Shown one piece after another: positions 22,901 through 32,970 of a stretch of DNA of 64,000 nucleotides. The stretch is from the NCBI GenBank assembly GCA_035048485.1, contig CM068580.1, positions 55,218,475-55,282,474 of the forward strand, read 5' to 3'. The notes beneath the pieces were generated by a model. That model was not told where the DNA came from. It made no database searches and saw only the letters and a list, made by a program, of their open reading frames with translations. Position numbers and translations under genes: made by a program. Each line of letters begins with the position of its first letter. Position 1 is the stretch's first letter. This DNA comes from Pteria penguin (Eukaryota > Mollusca > Bivalvia > Pterioida > Pteriidae).

Positions 22901-25900
22901 AGATAATGAAGACATTAGACATGATAGATAACGTAGGAGAAATTCCCTGTCAATAATGCTTTAAAATACGATTTTATGACAATAAAATGTATATTTTGTG
23001 ACCAACAGATTCTGTACTTAAAGTCGTAATATATCGTTTATTTGCTGTCGAAATACCCATTACAAAAGGTAAAACAAATCCGCTACAGTACGTCTACAGT
23101 TTTAGTGAGCCGTGACGTGATGGCCATTGATTAAATAACGGTCCGGCGTATACATGACACTAGAAGAATGTTAATGATACCGGTAGGTTTGTCGGTGTGG
23201 TAAAAGAGTCTTTGTCGGGTATCATTCGCCGATTCATGTAGGGTTTCACTGTGTTAATGAATTAACTACTTAATAGTTAAATAAACAAGCAATGAAGCCA
23301 CGATCGTCGTGGTGTTGTTTTTGCTGTAATTATCAAATAAATAATTATATAAAAACAGCCGTTTTCACGGCTACCAAATTATTAGAAAAGTAGTCACTTA
23401 AGCTATGAAGTAACACCGGTAGATCGTTTTATCTTGGATAAATACATCTTTTATATGTCACGTTTTAAATGCCCCTCATGCCCCTCTATTGAATATGTCA
23501 ATTAAATTCCCGTAGTGTGATTACGCACGATCATCATTCTCCGAAGCCTTTGTATACATTTCTATGAATGAATGTCCGTTAACATGTACAGGCTGTTCAC
23601 TCAAAAATTCCAACCGACTTATATGCGGGTCAACGGCAAATCCCAGAATTTGAGCTCCAAAACGTACCCCCGACTTATACGCGGGTCGACTTATATGCGA
23701 GTATATACGGTAAGACTTTCACCAAAGGTTATCACATCAAGCTCATGCTCACTGAACTCTTGACTAAAATAAGTACCTGGTCCTTCTAAAAATATCTGTC
23801 TAATACTCTACATGATTGAAATTGTGTTGTGATTTATACAGTGAAAATCAAAGTCGCAGTAGATTTACCAAAATATGAATATGAATTCCCTTGAATTTAG
23901 CAGTATACCACTTTGCTACCACAGGGGGTATTTGTCCAGTTAGGGATGTTCCTCTTTGCTGACGCAGGGGGTATTTATCCAGTTAGGGCTGTTCCACTTT
24001 CAGTGAAATTTTAAGACAGTGATACCGTTACAGTAATCTGAATCATCTAACAAGTCAATACAAAACAATCTCCTTTGCTTTATCAGCATTTTCAGGACAC
24101 ACATTTTGAATGATTGATGGCAGTGTGTCAAGCAGCTTCTGATTTTCCTGAGATTTTATCAGTTTTGACAATTCTTATTTCTTTCCTGAATTTTCAAGAC
24201 AAAATCCTGAAAACTCCTGATTTTGGGGATCCCTCACAAAAAAGACATGATGTAAATTTAAAAAAAAAAAAAAAAGTTACTTGCTTATTATATATGCACA
24301 TTTATATAGATATATATTTGTATACATATGTATTAGATGTTCGTTTGCTGTTCAAATTTTTGTAAAAAGTCATATAATATAGGCCTAAAAGTTTTCACAT
24401 AGAGGGGAGAAAGACAGCCATTTATTAGTTTTTGGTAATATAATGAATTTTTTAATGTAAAGAATTGCTGATTATTTCCTGATTTTCAGCTCATTTCCTT
24501 CCTGATTTCCTGGGGGTTTTTTTGAAATCAAAAAGTGCTTGACATTTTAAAATCTTACATCATCAAGAACAAGATATCTTTACTTCACTTCCATGTATCT
24601 TGAATGGTATTGAAATCTCTGATCAATGATGTACCATCCAATCGGATAGTATTGTAATTTTGAATTTAAGAAAGTCATTATCATCATGATATACAAAGAG
24701 TTATCTTTCTTTGCCAAAACGATCTCTTCAGATTATGAATCAAGTTCATCTTTTTGAAACATTTACATTTTTAATTGAAATCTCCACTCTAATTCAATGG
24801 TTGATAGTAAATTTGAATCTAAAATATTAACTATTTTCAATCAGTTATTTTATTATTGTTTGCAACTTTTAAGAAATTTACACTTACTATTGTGATGTCC
24901 TTTTTAAGCAAAGCATTTATCTGTGACATGGGAAAATGTACCATTAGGTATGATATCTGACATTTTGGTGATGATTGAGACCAAATTAGAATGAAGATTT
25001 AGGTAGCAGTCAGGTTCAGTGCTTCACTCAGCCCGCTCTCCAACCAAAGTGCTGTAAGGTCAACGAAATCTTGTCGCAATAAAAAAAAATTTTGCAAGTT
25101 TTCAAATCTTTTATTTAGAGTTCTAGAGAGATATCGGTGATTAATTTCCATCAATAGAAATATTTAAATGTATTCTGTCATAATTACATTTCTTTTCTTG
25201 GTAAAGGACACTGTTAATTTGGATCAATTGGCCAATGAAACAGATAAATTTTCTGGCAGTGAGTTACTTGAAGCTTGTCGTCTTGGTGCCACACACAGAA
25301 TTCATGAAATTATGTCCAATGCGAACAAAGGTCATCTAGATGATATTTAGTAAGTTATTTCTTTAAGATATATTATACCTGTACAAAGAGATTATTAACC
25401 CTAGTCATGCTATATAAAATACACAGATATAGTGCTGTGAGCTGAATATTTTTCTGTATATTTTAAAAAACAAAAGCATGTTTTTGTATGCTGTTTTCTG
25501 AAGGTTGTTTTCATAATAATATAGACATATTATATACCAAAATGTTAAAAGTTTATGAATATTGTAAAAGTTTGACCACAGTTTTGCACAGTAAAGGTAA
25601 AGTGCTTGTAAATACAGGTAAAATGACAAAAAGCTAGATTTAGCAATAAATATATGAATTTATTTTAAAAAAATACAATAAATGAGATTGAAAATATTGA
25701 AATCACACACCAATAGGCCAGTAGTAAGGTAGTATCGGCCAGGTGAAAAATAAGTGCCAGAGTCGATATCTCGTGATCACTGACAGAAAGAATGGATTAC
25801 CTTTACTAAACATGTTGTCCAGTACCGATAAGGTCCATCAGTATCACTATAATTAATCCATAAACCTCTTCATTCCCCCCGTCATTGCTGGGAAAATTCA

Positions 25901-26864
25901 ATTATGAAAAACGGAGGTATGCTTTCAGTTGCCGGCATTTTCCATAGATACTGGTCTACATATCAATAAGTTTCATTTGGCATTGTAATCATTGTCATTG
26001 ATAAACAAATTGAAGAAATTCAAAGAAAATCGACGCTCTTCAGACATGTTTACAAACACCTGTAAAATCCCAGGTCAGCACGTAGCCGACCACTGTCACA
26101 TGCGCTTCAGTTATTCATGAATCTACCCGATCGTATACTTTTTCGAAATCATTTTCTTCAATGATATCTGCGACATTGAATGCCGCCATCTTGAAATACA
26201 AATTTTGATCTCACTTTTTCCGAACCAATCAAATTTAAGGTGACGTCATGGAATTTATTTTATTAGGAATTCTATCTCCATATATGGAAAGTCTTTTTAT
26301 AACATTAACAACGATTGGAAGGCTATAAATACGATCTAAAAATAATCTATAGTCGACCTAGTTGTTACCCGGAATATTCCGGTATCAGCTCATAGCGGAT
26401 GTATTTGATTCCCGGAATATTCCGGGTTCAGCATGACTAGGGTTAAAATACATGTCATGAATGAGTCTGGAACATTTACTCCGATATATACATAAATTAC
26501 AGTGGTTCTGATCATCGATTTTGTTTTATATTTCTACTTGTATTGCTCCTTCACTTAGAGAAGCAGAAGTTTAAGCATTTAAAGATATTAGAGTAACAAT
26601 TTATTAATGGGGGATAGTGAATACATAAATACCAACAAATTTGGTGTTGTATTCTTCCATTGCAAGTTTGAAAAGATAGTCAATCCATCTTCATTTCCAT
26701 TGATGTACTGGTTCAAGACATTTACACATTTCTTTTCCAGTAATGTACAGATTAATGAGCTACGGCATATGTCTATGAACGACCTCCTGCTAGGAGTTGA
26801 AGAAGTCAAGGAGGCAAAGCAGAATATAAAATACCAGGAGTATGCTGCTCTTGGGGTAGACTAA
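13984..26864 (+). CDS. ATAD1: ATAD1/Msp1-type AAA ATPase (mitochondrial membrane protein extractase)
   Basis: Ten exons, phase checked: 13984-14301, 17991-18032, 19011-19188, 20037-20105, 20955-21043, 21382-21424, 21562-21758, 22504-22560, 25207-25349, 26741-26864; all introns GT-AG; 419 residues. ATAD1 pulls mislocalised tail-anchored proteins out of the outer mitochondrial membrane (and acts on peroxisomes and AMPA-receptor scaffolds in vertebrates). Exon 1 carries one transmembrane helix (about residues 67-89). Exon 4 has Walker A GPPGCGKT, exons 6-7 Walker B IIFIDEID, and exon 7 sensor GATNRPQD and arginine fingers AILRRM. The usual pore-loop KWYGES reads KWHGES. About 60 residues precede the usual N-terminus; an in-frame ATG at 14164 would give 359 residues, close to the family's 361. 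Two out-of-frame ATGs (13971, 13976) precede the start. It could be a divergent paralogue rather than the one-to-one orthologue. Confidence 0.92.
14923..16942 (+). mobile_element. 2-kb bivalve-type repeat in ATAD1 intron 1
   Basis: It begins AGCTCAACTGAGCCAAAGGC, with a hairpin and GTCGTCCGTCGTCGTC shortly after. It ends CTCAGGTGAGCGATATAGGC followed by a GGCCCACTTGGGCC hairpin. I know this pair of ends as an abundant non-coding repeat of bivalve genomes; that is recognition from memory. It has no meaningful coding frame. It contains an internal tandem duplication of about 0.5 kb offset by about 818 bases (see separate entry). Its transposon class is not clear to me; the hairpin-bearing, non-inverted ends leave a Helitron-like origin possible. 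Confidence 0.75.
15300..16615 (+). repeat. Internal duplication inside the 2-kb repeat
   Basis: 15304-15790 and about 16122-16610 share long stretches, for example TGAAAGATTTTAATGAAACA (15522 and 16344) and AAGTAGGTCTCACAATGGTA (15626 and 16450). The two copies differ by scattered substitutions and short indels. An intervening 0.3-kb piece starts with a third partial copy at about 15795. Confidence 0.85.
17302..17422. mobile_element. Small palindromic MITE-like element in ATAD1 intron 1
   Basis: The left arm CCCATAATACATATTATAGA and GACAACAGGCCAAA pairs with the right arm TTTGGCCCGTTGTTGGTC and ATAATATGCATTATGTGG. The arms are about 50 bp and the loop is short. Confidence 0.65.
18391..18675 (-). 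mobile_element. MITE, family A, full-length copy in ATAD1 intron 2
   Basis: Starts with a hairpin whose arms are GATCTGAAATGAATTTTCAT... and its complement ending ATTCATTTCAGATTC (18391-18500). The body follows, with reverse-complement matches to the 11354 and 43310 copies, including TGACGTCA and ATAAATTAATTTATG. No coding capacity. Confidence 0.82.
19281..19549 (-). mobile_element. tRNA-derived SINE (family 2), full length, in ATAD1 intron 3
   Basis: On the minus strand it begins with a tRNA-like head (GCCTAGTGGTATCGC, B box GGGTTCGAGTCC) and a body with CTTTCGGATGAGACAGTAAA and GATCCCTCACTGCTTC. It ends in CAATAATCAATTAA. A perfect 12-bp duplication TGATTATGTGAA flanks it at 19269-19280 and 19550-19561. 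Three further copies of this family are in MTTP introns. Confidence 0.9.
22150..22290. repeat. Short tandem duplication in ATAD1 intron 7
   Basis: The segment AATACATTGTTTTCATTTAA plus TGnTnCTACTTGGTACT occurs at 22154 and 22217, and a more diverged copy is at 21958. The period is about 63 bases. Confidence 0.7.
22762..23710. mobile_element. Non-autonomous Tc1/mariner-like element in ATAD1 intron 8
   Basis: The ends read CCGTATATACTCGCATATAA at the left and TTATATGCGAGTATATACGG at the right, perfect inverted repeats flanked by TA (22760-22761 and 23711-23712). Each end also carries a second copy of the CGACTTATATGCGAG-type motif (22824 and 23612, 23672), so each end can fold on itself. The 949-bp interior has no transposase frame. 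Class is inferred from the TA target; a search is needed to exclude other superfamilies. Confidence 0.8.
23905..24000. repeat. Short direct duplication in ATAD1 intron 8
   Basis: Two copies of a segment of about 58 bases containing CAGGGGGTATTTnTCCAGTTAGGG occur in tandem (near 23929 and 23974). Confidence 0.7.
25399..26442. mobile_element. Non-autonomous piggyBac-like element in ATAD1 intron 9
   Basis: The left end is CCCTAGTCATGCT after TTAA (25395-25398); the right end is AGCATGACTAGGG before TTAA (26443-26446). A 13-bp inverted repeat starting CCCTAG with a TTAA target duplication is the hallmark of piggyBac elements. Near the right end the motif CGGAATATTCCGG occurs twice (26370 and 26412). 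No transposase frame lies inside. Confidence 0.82.
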
Positions 26865-26995
26865 GACTGAGAGAGTAGTGCAAAGTACATGTGTTGTTAT
26901 TTATAGTGCAACCTGCCATACCCTATTCTTCACCGAAAGTCACAAGAGGGGGTATTTCATGCTTATGATCCCTATTATCTGTGACATTTTCTATT

Positions 26996-27001
26996 GAATA
27001 A
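26996..27001 (+). terminator. Probable polyadenylation signal of ATAD1
   Basis: AATAAA about 130 bases after the stop codon at 26864; a second candidate lies near 27341. Choice between them cannot be made from sequence. Confidence 0.5.
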
Positions 27002-27499
27002 ATTTGATTTTAATTTACTAGCATAGGACCATAGAAAATTGCTTTTATGCAATTTTCTAAAGAATTTTCAATAAATTTTACCTATTAGAGTGTAAAACAT
27101 AAAATTTTAAAGATATGTTAAATGTGTTAAGAGTCTTGTCTATTGACTTTTAAAAACAATATGGCATGATGGTATGGTCAGATCATATTACATGTATGAA
27201 TAATAAGTATTTCTCTTGTTTTATAATTGATTAATTACGAAATTACTGTAACATTTTCATGCTATAGATGTAATGAATCATTCCCAAATGTATGGAATAT
27301 TTATTTCAACAATAACTTTTTACATTGTGTATGTGTGTTAAAATAAAATTTACTGTGATATATTTTCTAAGATTTTATATGTGCCTGTATTCATTTGTAT
27401 CTATATACATTTGTACATGAAAGACAATAGTTTATCTGCAGGGTTGAGTCACCCATATTCTACTTCATAGCAACAGCTGCGTCTTTTATGTCTCTAATG

Positions 27500-28190
27500 T
27501 TTTCCTCAGTGCTATAGTAGCCATTATTTGCGTAATGCTGAAAAGCATACTGTAGTAGTCAGGGTTTGCATAATGTTAAACAAAAAACATTTAATGGCAT
27601 ACCAGAATATTTTCCTTTATATTGCAGCGGCCAGTGTTTATTTAATGCTGTTTGGCATACCTAAGTATTTTCCTCTATACTGTAGTGGCCAGTATTTGCA
27701 TAATGTATGGCATACCAGAATATTTTCAACCATATTGGAGTGGCCAGTGTTCCTGTAATGTTGTATGGCATATCAGAATATTTTCCTTTATACTGTAGTG
27801 GCCAGTATTTACATAATGTATGGCATACCAGAATACTTTCCTCTGTACTGTATTCGCCAGTGTTTCTGTAATGTTGAATGGTATATCAGAATATCTTCAT
27901 CTATACTGAAGTGGCTAGTATTTGTGTAATGTATGGCATACCAGAATAATTTCATCTATGCTTTAGTAGCCAGTGTTTGGTAATGTTTGTGGCATACTTT
28001 AGTATTCTCCTTTATACTCTAGTGGCCAGTACTTGTGTAATGTTGTATGGCATACCAGAATATTTTCCTCTATGCTGTAGTAGCCAGTACTTTTATTATG
28101 TTGTATGGCATACCAGAAAATTTTCGTTTGTACTGTGGTGGCCAATGTTTGTGTAATGTTGTGTGGCATACCACAATATTTTCATCTATT
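27500..28190. repeat. Minisatellite, unit about 55-59 bp, about 11 copies
   Basis: Diverged tandem copies of a unit containing GGCATACCAGAATATTTTCC, TATACTGTAGTGGCCAGT and a variable TTTGCATAATG part. The unit length alternates because of a TTG insertion before TATGGCA in some copies. The frames across it are not genes. Confidence 0.9.
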
Positions 28191-28194
28191 TTGT

Positions 28195-28830
28195 ACTGGA
28201 ATGGTGTCATTGCCATAACTCTGTAGTCCTCTATAGATATCAGACATGCAGGTTAGCTACTAAGACACTGAAATGTTGTCAAGGCCATTATACTGTAGTC
28301 CATTAGGAATATCAGAAAATAGAGGTTAGCTATTAAGGCTCTGAAATGGTGTCAAGGCCATAACGCAGGATCATAACACTCTGGTTCCGTATGATTGTCA
28401 GACAGTACAGGTTAGCTACTAAGGCACTGTAATGGTGTCAAGGCCATAAGTCTGTAGTCCTCTATGATTATCAGACATTGCAGGTTCTCTACTAAGGCAC
28501 TGTAATGGTGTCAAGATCATAACACTGTAGTTCTTAATGATTATCAGACAATGCAGGTTTGCTATTAAGGCACTGTAATGGTGTCAAGGTCATAACACTC
28601 TAGTTCTTTATGATTATAAGACAATGCAGGTTTGCTATTAAGGCACTGTAATGGTGTCAAGGTCATAACACTGTAGTCCTTTATGATTATCGGACAATAC
28701 AGATTAGCTACTAAACCATTGAAATGGCGTCAATACCGTAACACTCTAGTCCCTTATTATTATCAGACAACACAGATTGGCTACTAAATGGAATCTAAGG
28801 CGCTAGCACTGTGAGCTTTTTAAGATTATC
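28195..28830. repeat. Minisatellite, unit about 73-76 bp, about 8 copies
   Basis: Copies of a unit with AATGGTGTCAAGGCCATAAC, CTGTAGTCCTTTATGATTAT and CAGACAATGCAGGTTnGCTA. It directly adjoins the 27500-28190 array but is unrelated in sequence. Confidence 0.9.
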
Positions 28831-29915
28831 TAACAATACTGGGTCGTTCATAGATTTAATATACATGTATGTCATAACCTTGACCAAAATTGATGTCACA
28901 GTGTTTGACTGCTGAATTGCTGCCTGAGCAATAACTGTGTATTAAATTTGTTCTCCATGTCTTTGAATGTGTTGTGACCTTGACTTAATGACAATGCCGT
29001 ATGTCGAAGCCACGACACGGGGATAAAAGAATCGAATATTGTGGATGAAGTGCAAATTTGAGGGTTTAAATCAAATTTCATAGGATTATAGTTAATGGCC
29101 TAGACCTAGGATCAATTATTCAAGGTCAAGTTAGTAGATTTATTTAGTATCTGTCATTTGGGATTACTACCACAGTCTAAGGTTGTGTCGTGAATTTTAC
29201 CAAAAGTGCTAGTCATCTTGAATAGAGTAAATTAATTTCTTGTGTTTTGAAAATACTTCCTTGATATTAGGGATATCATTCAAAGACCTTCAGTCGTGTA
29301 GAATTCGGTCATTGACAACAATTTGTTCCACATACTGCCATGGACGAGTGAATATATCAGAATTGGAATTTCCCCTTTTCGTTTCTTATCTTCGAAAGGT
29401 CATTTTCCTTTTCTTGAGATTTGTTTGCACCGCATGGCCGTGGCGACTTTTTGTCATACAAGCAAGTCGTGTATGTCTACTTTTGTTTGTTTAAAGAAGG
29501 TAAAACATTGACTAAGCCATGTATTTTTCAAAAAGTGTTTTGCACATTGGACTCTTTCTCTGAACTTGTTAGGTTTTACTTTCTTTTTCATAGTGTTTTT
29601 TAAAATCGTCTTTTCTTAGTTTTTCTTCTATCTATGTGTATTTAAATTACATACGATGCATTGATAAGATTGTCCATTTTGATAATTGGACAATGCGAAT
29701 TCATTTAACTACACGCTATGCGTCTAGACAGTTACTTATCTGAATAATAATGGTTTAAAAGAACTCGTTTTGTAGTTTTTAAGTGTTTTTTTTTTTATTT
29801 TAATCCAACAAGAGTCAGTTTTCAGCACTCTTATTAAATCCTTAAAACGTTGCAATATTTTATACGTTTTTCTGTGTTTAAATTTGATAGCATAAAAGAT
29901 ACAAAGTCTGCATCC
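28831..29915. other. Intergenic DNA, no feature recognised
   Basis: Several short open frames exist (for example 29240-29494), but they overlap one another in different frames, have no family resemblance and lack splice-supported continuation. Confidence 0.45.
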
Positions 29916-29919
29916 CAAA

Positions 29920-30830
29920 ATTGCTGTAACAGCAGATTTTGTCAGATCCTGCATGTGGCTGGAGAACGCCAGATATTGTCAGATCATGTATGTAGCTGGA
30001 AGAACGTCAGATATTGTGAAATTCTGTATGTAGCTGGGAGAACGTCCAAGGTTATAAAACTTATAGAGGACATTCTCCGTGCTCAAACTCTGATCCCATA
30101 CTCAAATATGAGATCACATAAAAATTGAAGTTATTAAACTTCTTATACTTTAAGCATGTGCTCAAAGTTGAGCATATGCTCAAATACATTAAGATTTGTG
30201 AATACCTTGCTCAAACCCATGCTCAAAACATCTTTAACCTCTACCAATTTCAAACTCTAGTGGTGATCTCTACTGTGCACGTTCTCAGAGTTTGAGCACG
30301 GAGTTTGAGTTGAGCACGGTAAAATTTTATATCCTTGGGGCCAGATCCTGTATGTAGCTTCAAGAACAGGTAGCTGGCAGAATATCTGATATTGTCAGAT
30401 CCTGTATGTAGCTACTATAACCTGTAGCTGGCAGAATATTTGATATTGTCAGATCCTGTATGTAGCTACGATAACCCGTAGCTGGCAGAATATCTGATAT
30501 TGTCAGATCCTGTATGTAGCTACGAGAACAGAACGTCAGACATTATCAGATCCTGTATTTAGCTGGGAGAGCGTCTGATGTAGTTATATTCTGTATGTAG
30601 CTCTAATAACATCTGATATAGTCAGATTCAGCATGTAGCAGGGCGAACGTCAGATATTGTCAGATCCTGTATGTAGCAGGGAGAACGTCGGATATTGTCA
30701 GATACCGTATATAACTTACGAGAACGTCAGGCATTTTCAGATCCTGTATGTAGCTACGAGAATGTCCGATATTGTCAAACTCTGTATGTAATTGGGAGAA
30801 CGTCAGATACTGTCATGCTCCATATAATAA
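29920..30830. repeat. Minisatellite of about 42-62 bp units, interrupted
   Basis: Units contain TGTCAGATCCTGTATGTAGC followed by a variable GGGAGAACGTCAGATAT part. A single MITE-like block (30046-30338) splits the array. The copies after it include a subset with an extra CTATAACCTGTAGCTGGCAG insertion, so the units form subfamilies. Confidence 0.88.
30046..30338. mobile_element. MITE-like element inserted in the minisatellite
   Basis: Left end CCAAGGTTATAAAA and right end TTTTATATCCTTGG are inverted. Inner inverted copies of CCGTGCTCAAACTCTG (30079 and, reversed, about 30283-30300) and many scattered TGCTCAAA motifs fill it. Minisatellite units resume immediately on both sides. Confidence 0.72.
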
Positions 30831-32355
30831 CAATATATCACACAGTTAGAAGGTGTCGCAAACGGATCCGAGGCAAACTTGTAATTTACATGAGTGCCCT
30901 TCTCAGATAAGAATGATTGGATATAGTTAGGCATTTCAGCATATACTGAACAGAAGCGTTCGAACTTGTATACATCCTTGATCATGTTTAAGTATATATC
31001 CGATAGATTATACGTGAAGAAGAAGTTTGTGCCATAATGGGCATGTTCGACAACCGGCAAAACTTAAACCACGTGGTATATGTGTTATTTAAATATATAC
31101 TAACTTATCATCTAACTTTTTATAAGTAATTAACAAAACGTTTAAAATGACAGAATGTGACATCTTTAACTTAATAATGTAATACAAGTAAAAACGATAA
31201 TTTAGATTCTTGTAAAGCGTCTGTCTTATTCCGAACCCAGGTGTGTTATGTTACTTTTGTCTAAGAGCTCAATTATATATTTCGTTGAGATAAAAAGAAT
31301 AGAAAGTATCCAAGGTCAGTAAGACATTTTTAGAAAGACAGTGGGTCACAGGAATAAATCTAGTGAGGTATCCAGATATTCATTTTTTTTTCTGTTGAGG
31401 AAAAGCAACGTCGAAATCAGAGACATATATATACACAATCTCTGGTCGAAATACAGTTGCGGATTTATAGGGGGCAAAGGCCCGGACCCTCTTTTTGCCA
31501 CAAATTTACGAGGCATTTGATCAGTATCTTTACAAAACATAGATAGAGATCGCAGATCGCATTTTAATTAGATTGAGATAGAAAATAATGCATGTAATAG
31601 TATAACCTCAGATTTGGCACCCAAAACGGCTGAGTATTTTGGCTAATACTTGATTTTCACATTTGCCCCCCCCCCCCCCTCCCTTTTCGGAAACCCTGGA
31701 TTCGTCACTACAGCCAAACGTACACATTTTAAGCGGCCACGAACAGGAAGGTAAAGAGTGACCACAAAATACAGGCAGCCTCTTCATAGAGAAGATAGCT
31801 CGAGGAGCCACACAACGGTATTTCCAGATATTTACTGGTTGATATTTGTAGAAGAAATTTAACGTTCAACGCTGTTCATTATATCACGTACATAATAGCA
31901 TGCGACTTGTTCTCACGTTGTTCCAGTTACGAAAAAATACCAGGATATAATGCCAAGCTGTTCAGATCGAGGCACCTTGCCACGGAGGCAAGTTTATCAC
32001 TCTGATTAATTATCATACAGCATCTGCCGCTGTATGAATAATAGAGAAGAAATAAGACACAAGCGAAACGTGAAGGGATTACCATAATGTAATCAGCAAT
32101 AACAAACTCTATAAACTTTATATCAAAGCTGCCCGTGACAAAGGGAGTCAATCAAATGTGAATTATATTACTTATAAGTATTTTATCTTATCTACATTAC
32201 ACAATAAATAAATATTAAGAAAACTCAACACATAATCAAAGAATAAATCCATACTCTTTCTAAACACACTGCTGAGAGATATGAAAGACGGTAGGGATTT
32301 TCTGTAAAGCAGAATTCCTTCTCCTTTAATCTCTAGAAACCTCAACACCGGTGCG
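30831..32355. other. Intergenic DNA with fragments of a G/C-run repeat
   Basis: No gene seen. 31452-31500 (GCGGATTTATAGGGGGC...) and 31610-31700 (ending in a C run and TTTTCGGAAACCCTGGATTC) look like pieces of the same dispersed repeat as 34484 and 47786. Otherwise AT-rich sequence. Confidence 0.45.
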
Positions 32356-32943
32356 TCAGTCATGGAAATGTAGCCCGTCGTCGTTGTGCGTTGCGATGTC
32401 ATTGATAATAAAGTCGTCATCGTAGTGTATACATTGCGATAACGAAAGCGTGGCTTTCACGGTGATGTCACCAAACACAGCGTGCGATTGCTTCATTAGT
32501 CGATCCTTCAACGAACGTCTCGTTTCCTCGGCCTCCTCCTGACACATCGGTTCAGAAACGAATGTATGAGTATTTTTCCCACCTTCTACATATTTCCATC
32601 GTATGGATCCTAACTGATCGCGCGCCATTTGCCCTGCGCCTAGGGGTATACCATTTACGAGTCGAGGTAATTTCTTGAAACAGGAATGCGGGATTTCGGC
32701 GTCACTATACACTGACTGAAACGACAACTGAAGCAGATAACAATGCCGCTCATCCTCGGCTTTCCTCTGCGAACCTACCATGCGCCCAACATTCCTAGGT
32801 CCTATAGTGAAATGTGACGATGACATGTTAAAGTACGACCGGGGCTTTTCCATATACTGTTCCGGTTCCAGACGTCGTAAATCCATATTCTGGAATCTCC
32901 AGGTTGCTCCTGCGGCAACTTCTAATTCACTTAACCCCGCCAC
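32356..32943 (-). CDS. Unrecognised coding exon or short gene
   Basis: On the minus strand a frame is open from a stop at 32968-32970 to TGA at 32356-32358. It contains about 195 codons of ordinary amino-acid composition and visibly higher GC and CpG content than the flanks. There is no ATG at the 5' edge; the first in-frame ATG is at 32886, giving 176 residues (starting MDLRRLEPEQYMEKP). Alternatively a weak acceptor (TATCAAAG near 32942) would join it to an upstream exon. Visible segments include SSSHFTIGPRNVGRMVG and an acidic C-terminus. There is no transmembrane segment, no signal peptide and no motif I can assign. It may be the last exon of a gene or a retrocopy. I give no function. Confidence 0.45.
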   Translation of the reverse strand: MAGLSELEVAAGATWRFQNMDLRRLEPEQYMEKPRSYFNMSSSHFTIGPRNVGRMVGSQRKAEDERHCYLLQLSFQSVYSDAEIPHSCFKKLPRLVNGIPLGAGQMARDQLGSIRWKYVEGGKNTHTFVSEPMCQEEAEETRRSLKDRLMKQSHAVFGDITVKATLSLSQCIHYDDDFIINDIATHNDDGLHFHD

Positions 32944-32970
32944 TTTGATAGAATCAATAAAGTTACGTTA

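Noticed and set aside
25207..25353. ATAD1 ending at an in-frame TAG after GATGATATT
   Set aside because: The donor TA|GTAAGT overlaps that codon, and splicing to 26741 restores a C-terminal helix that fits the family.
29240..29603. Cluster of overlapping 60-84 residue plus-strand frames
   Set aside because: Three frames are open over the same bases with no splice partner or recognisable motif, as expected by chance.
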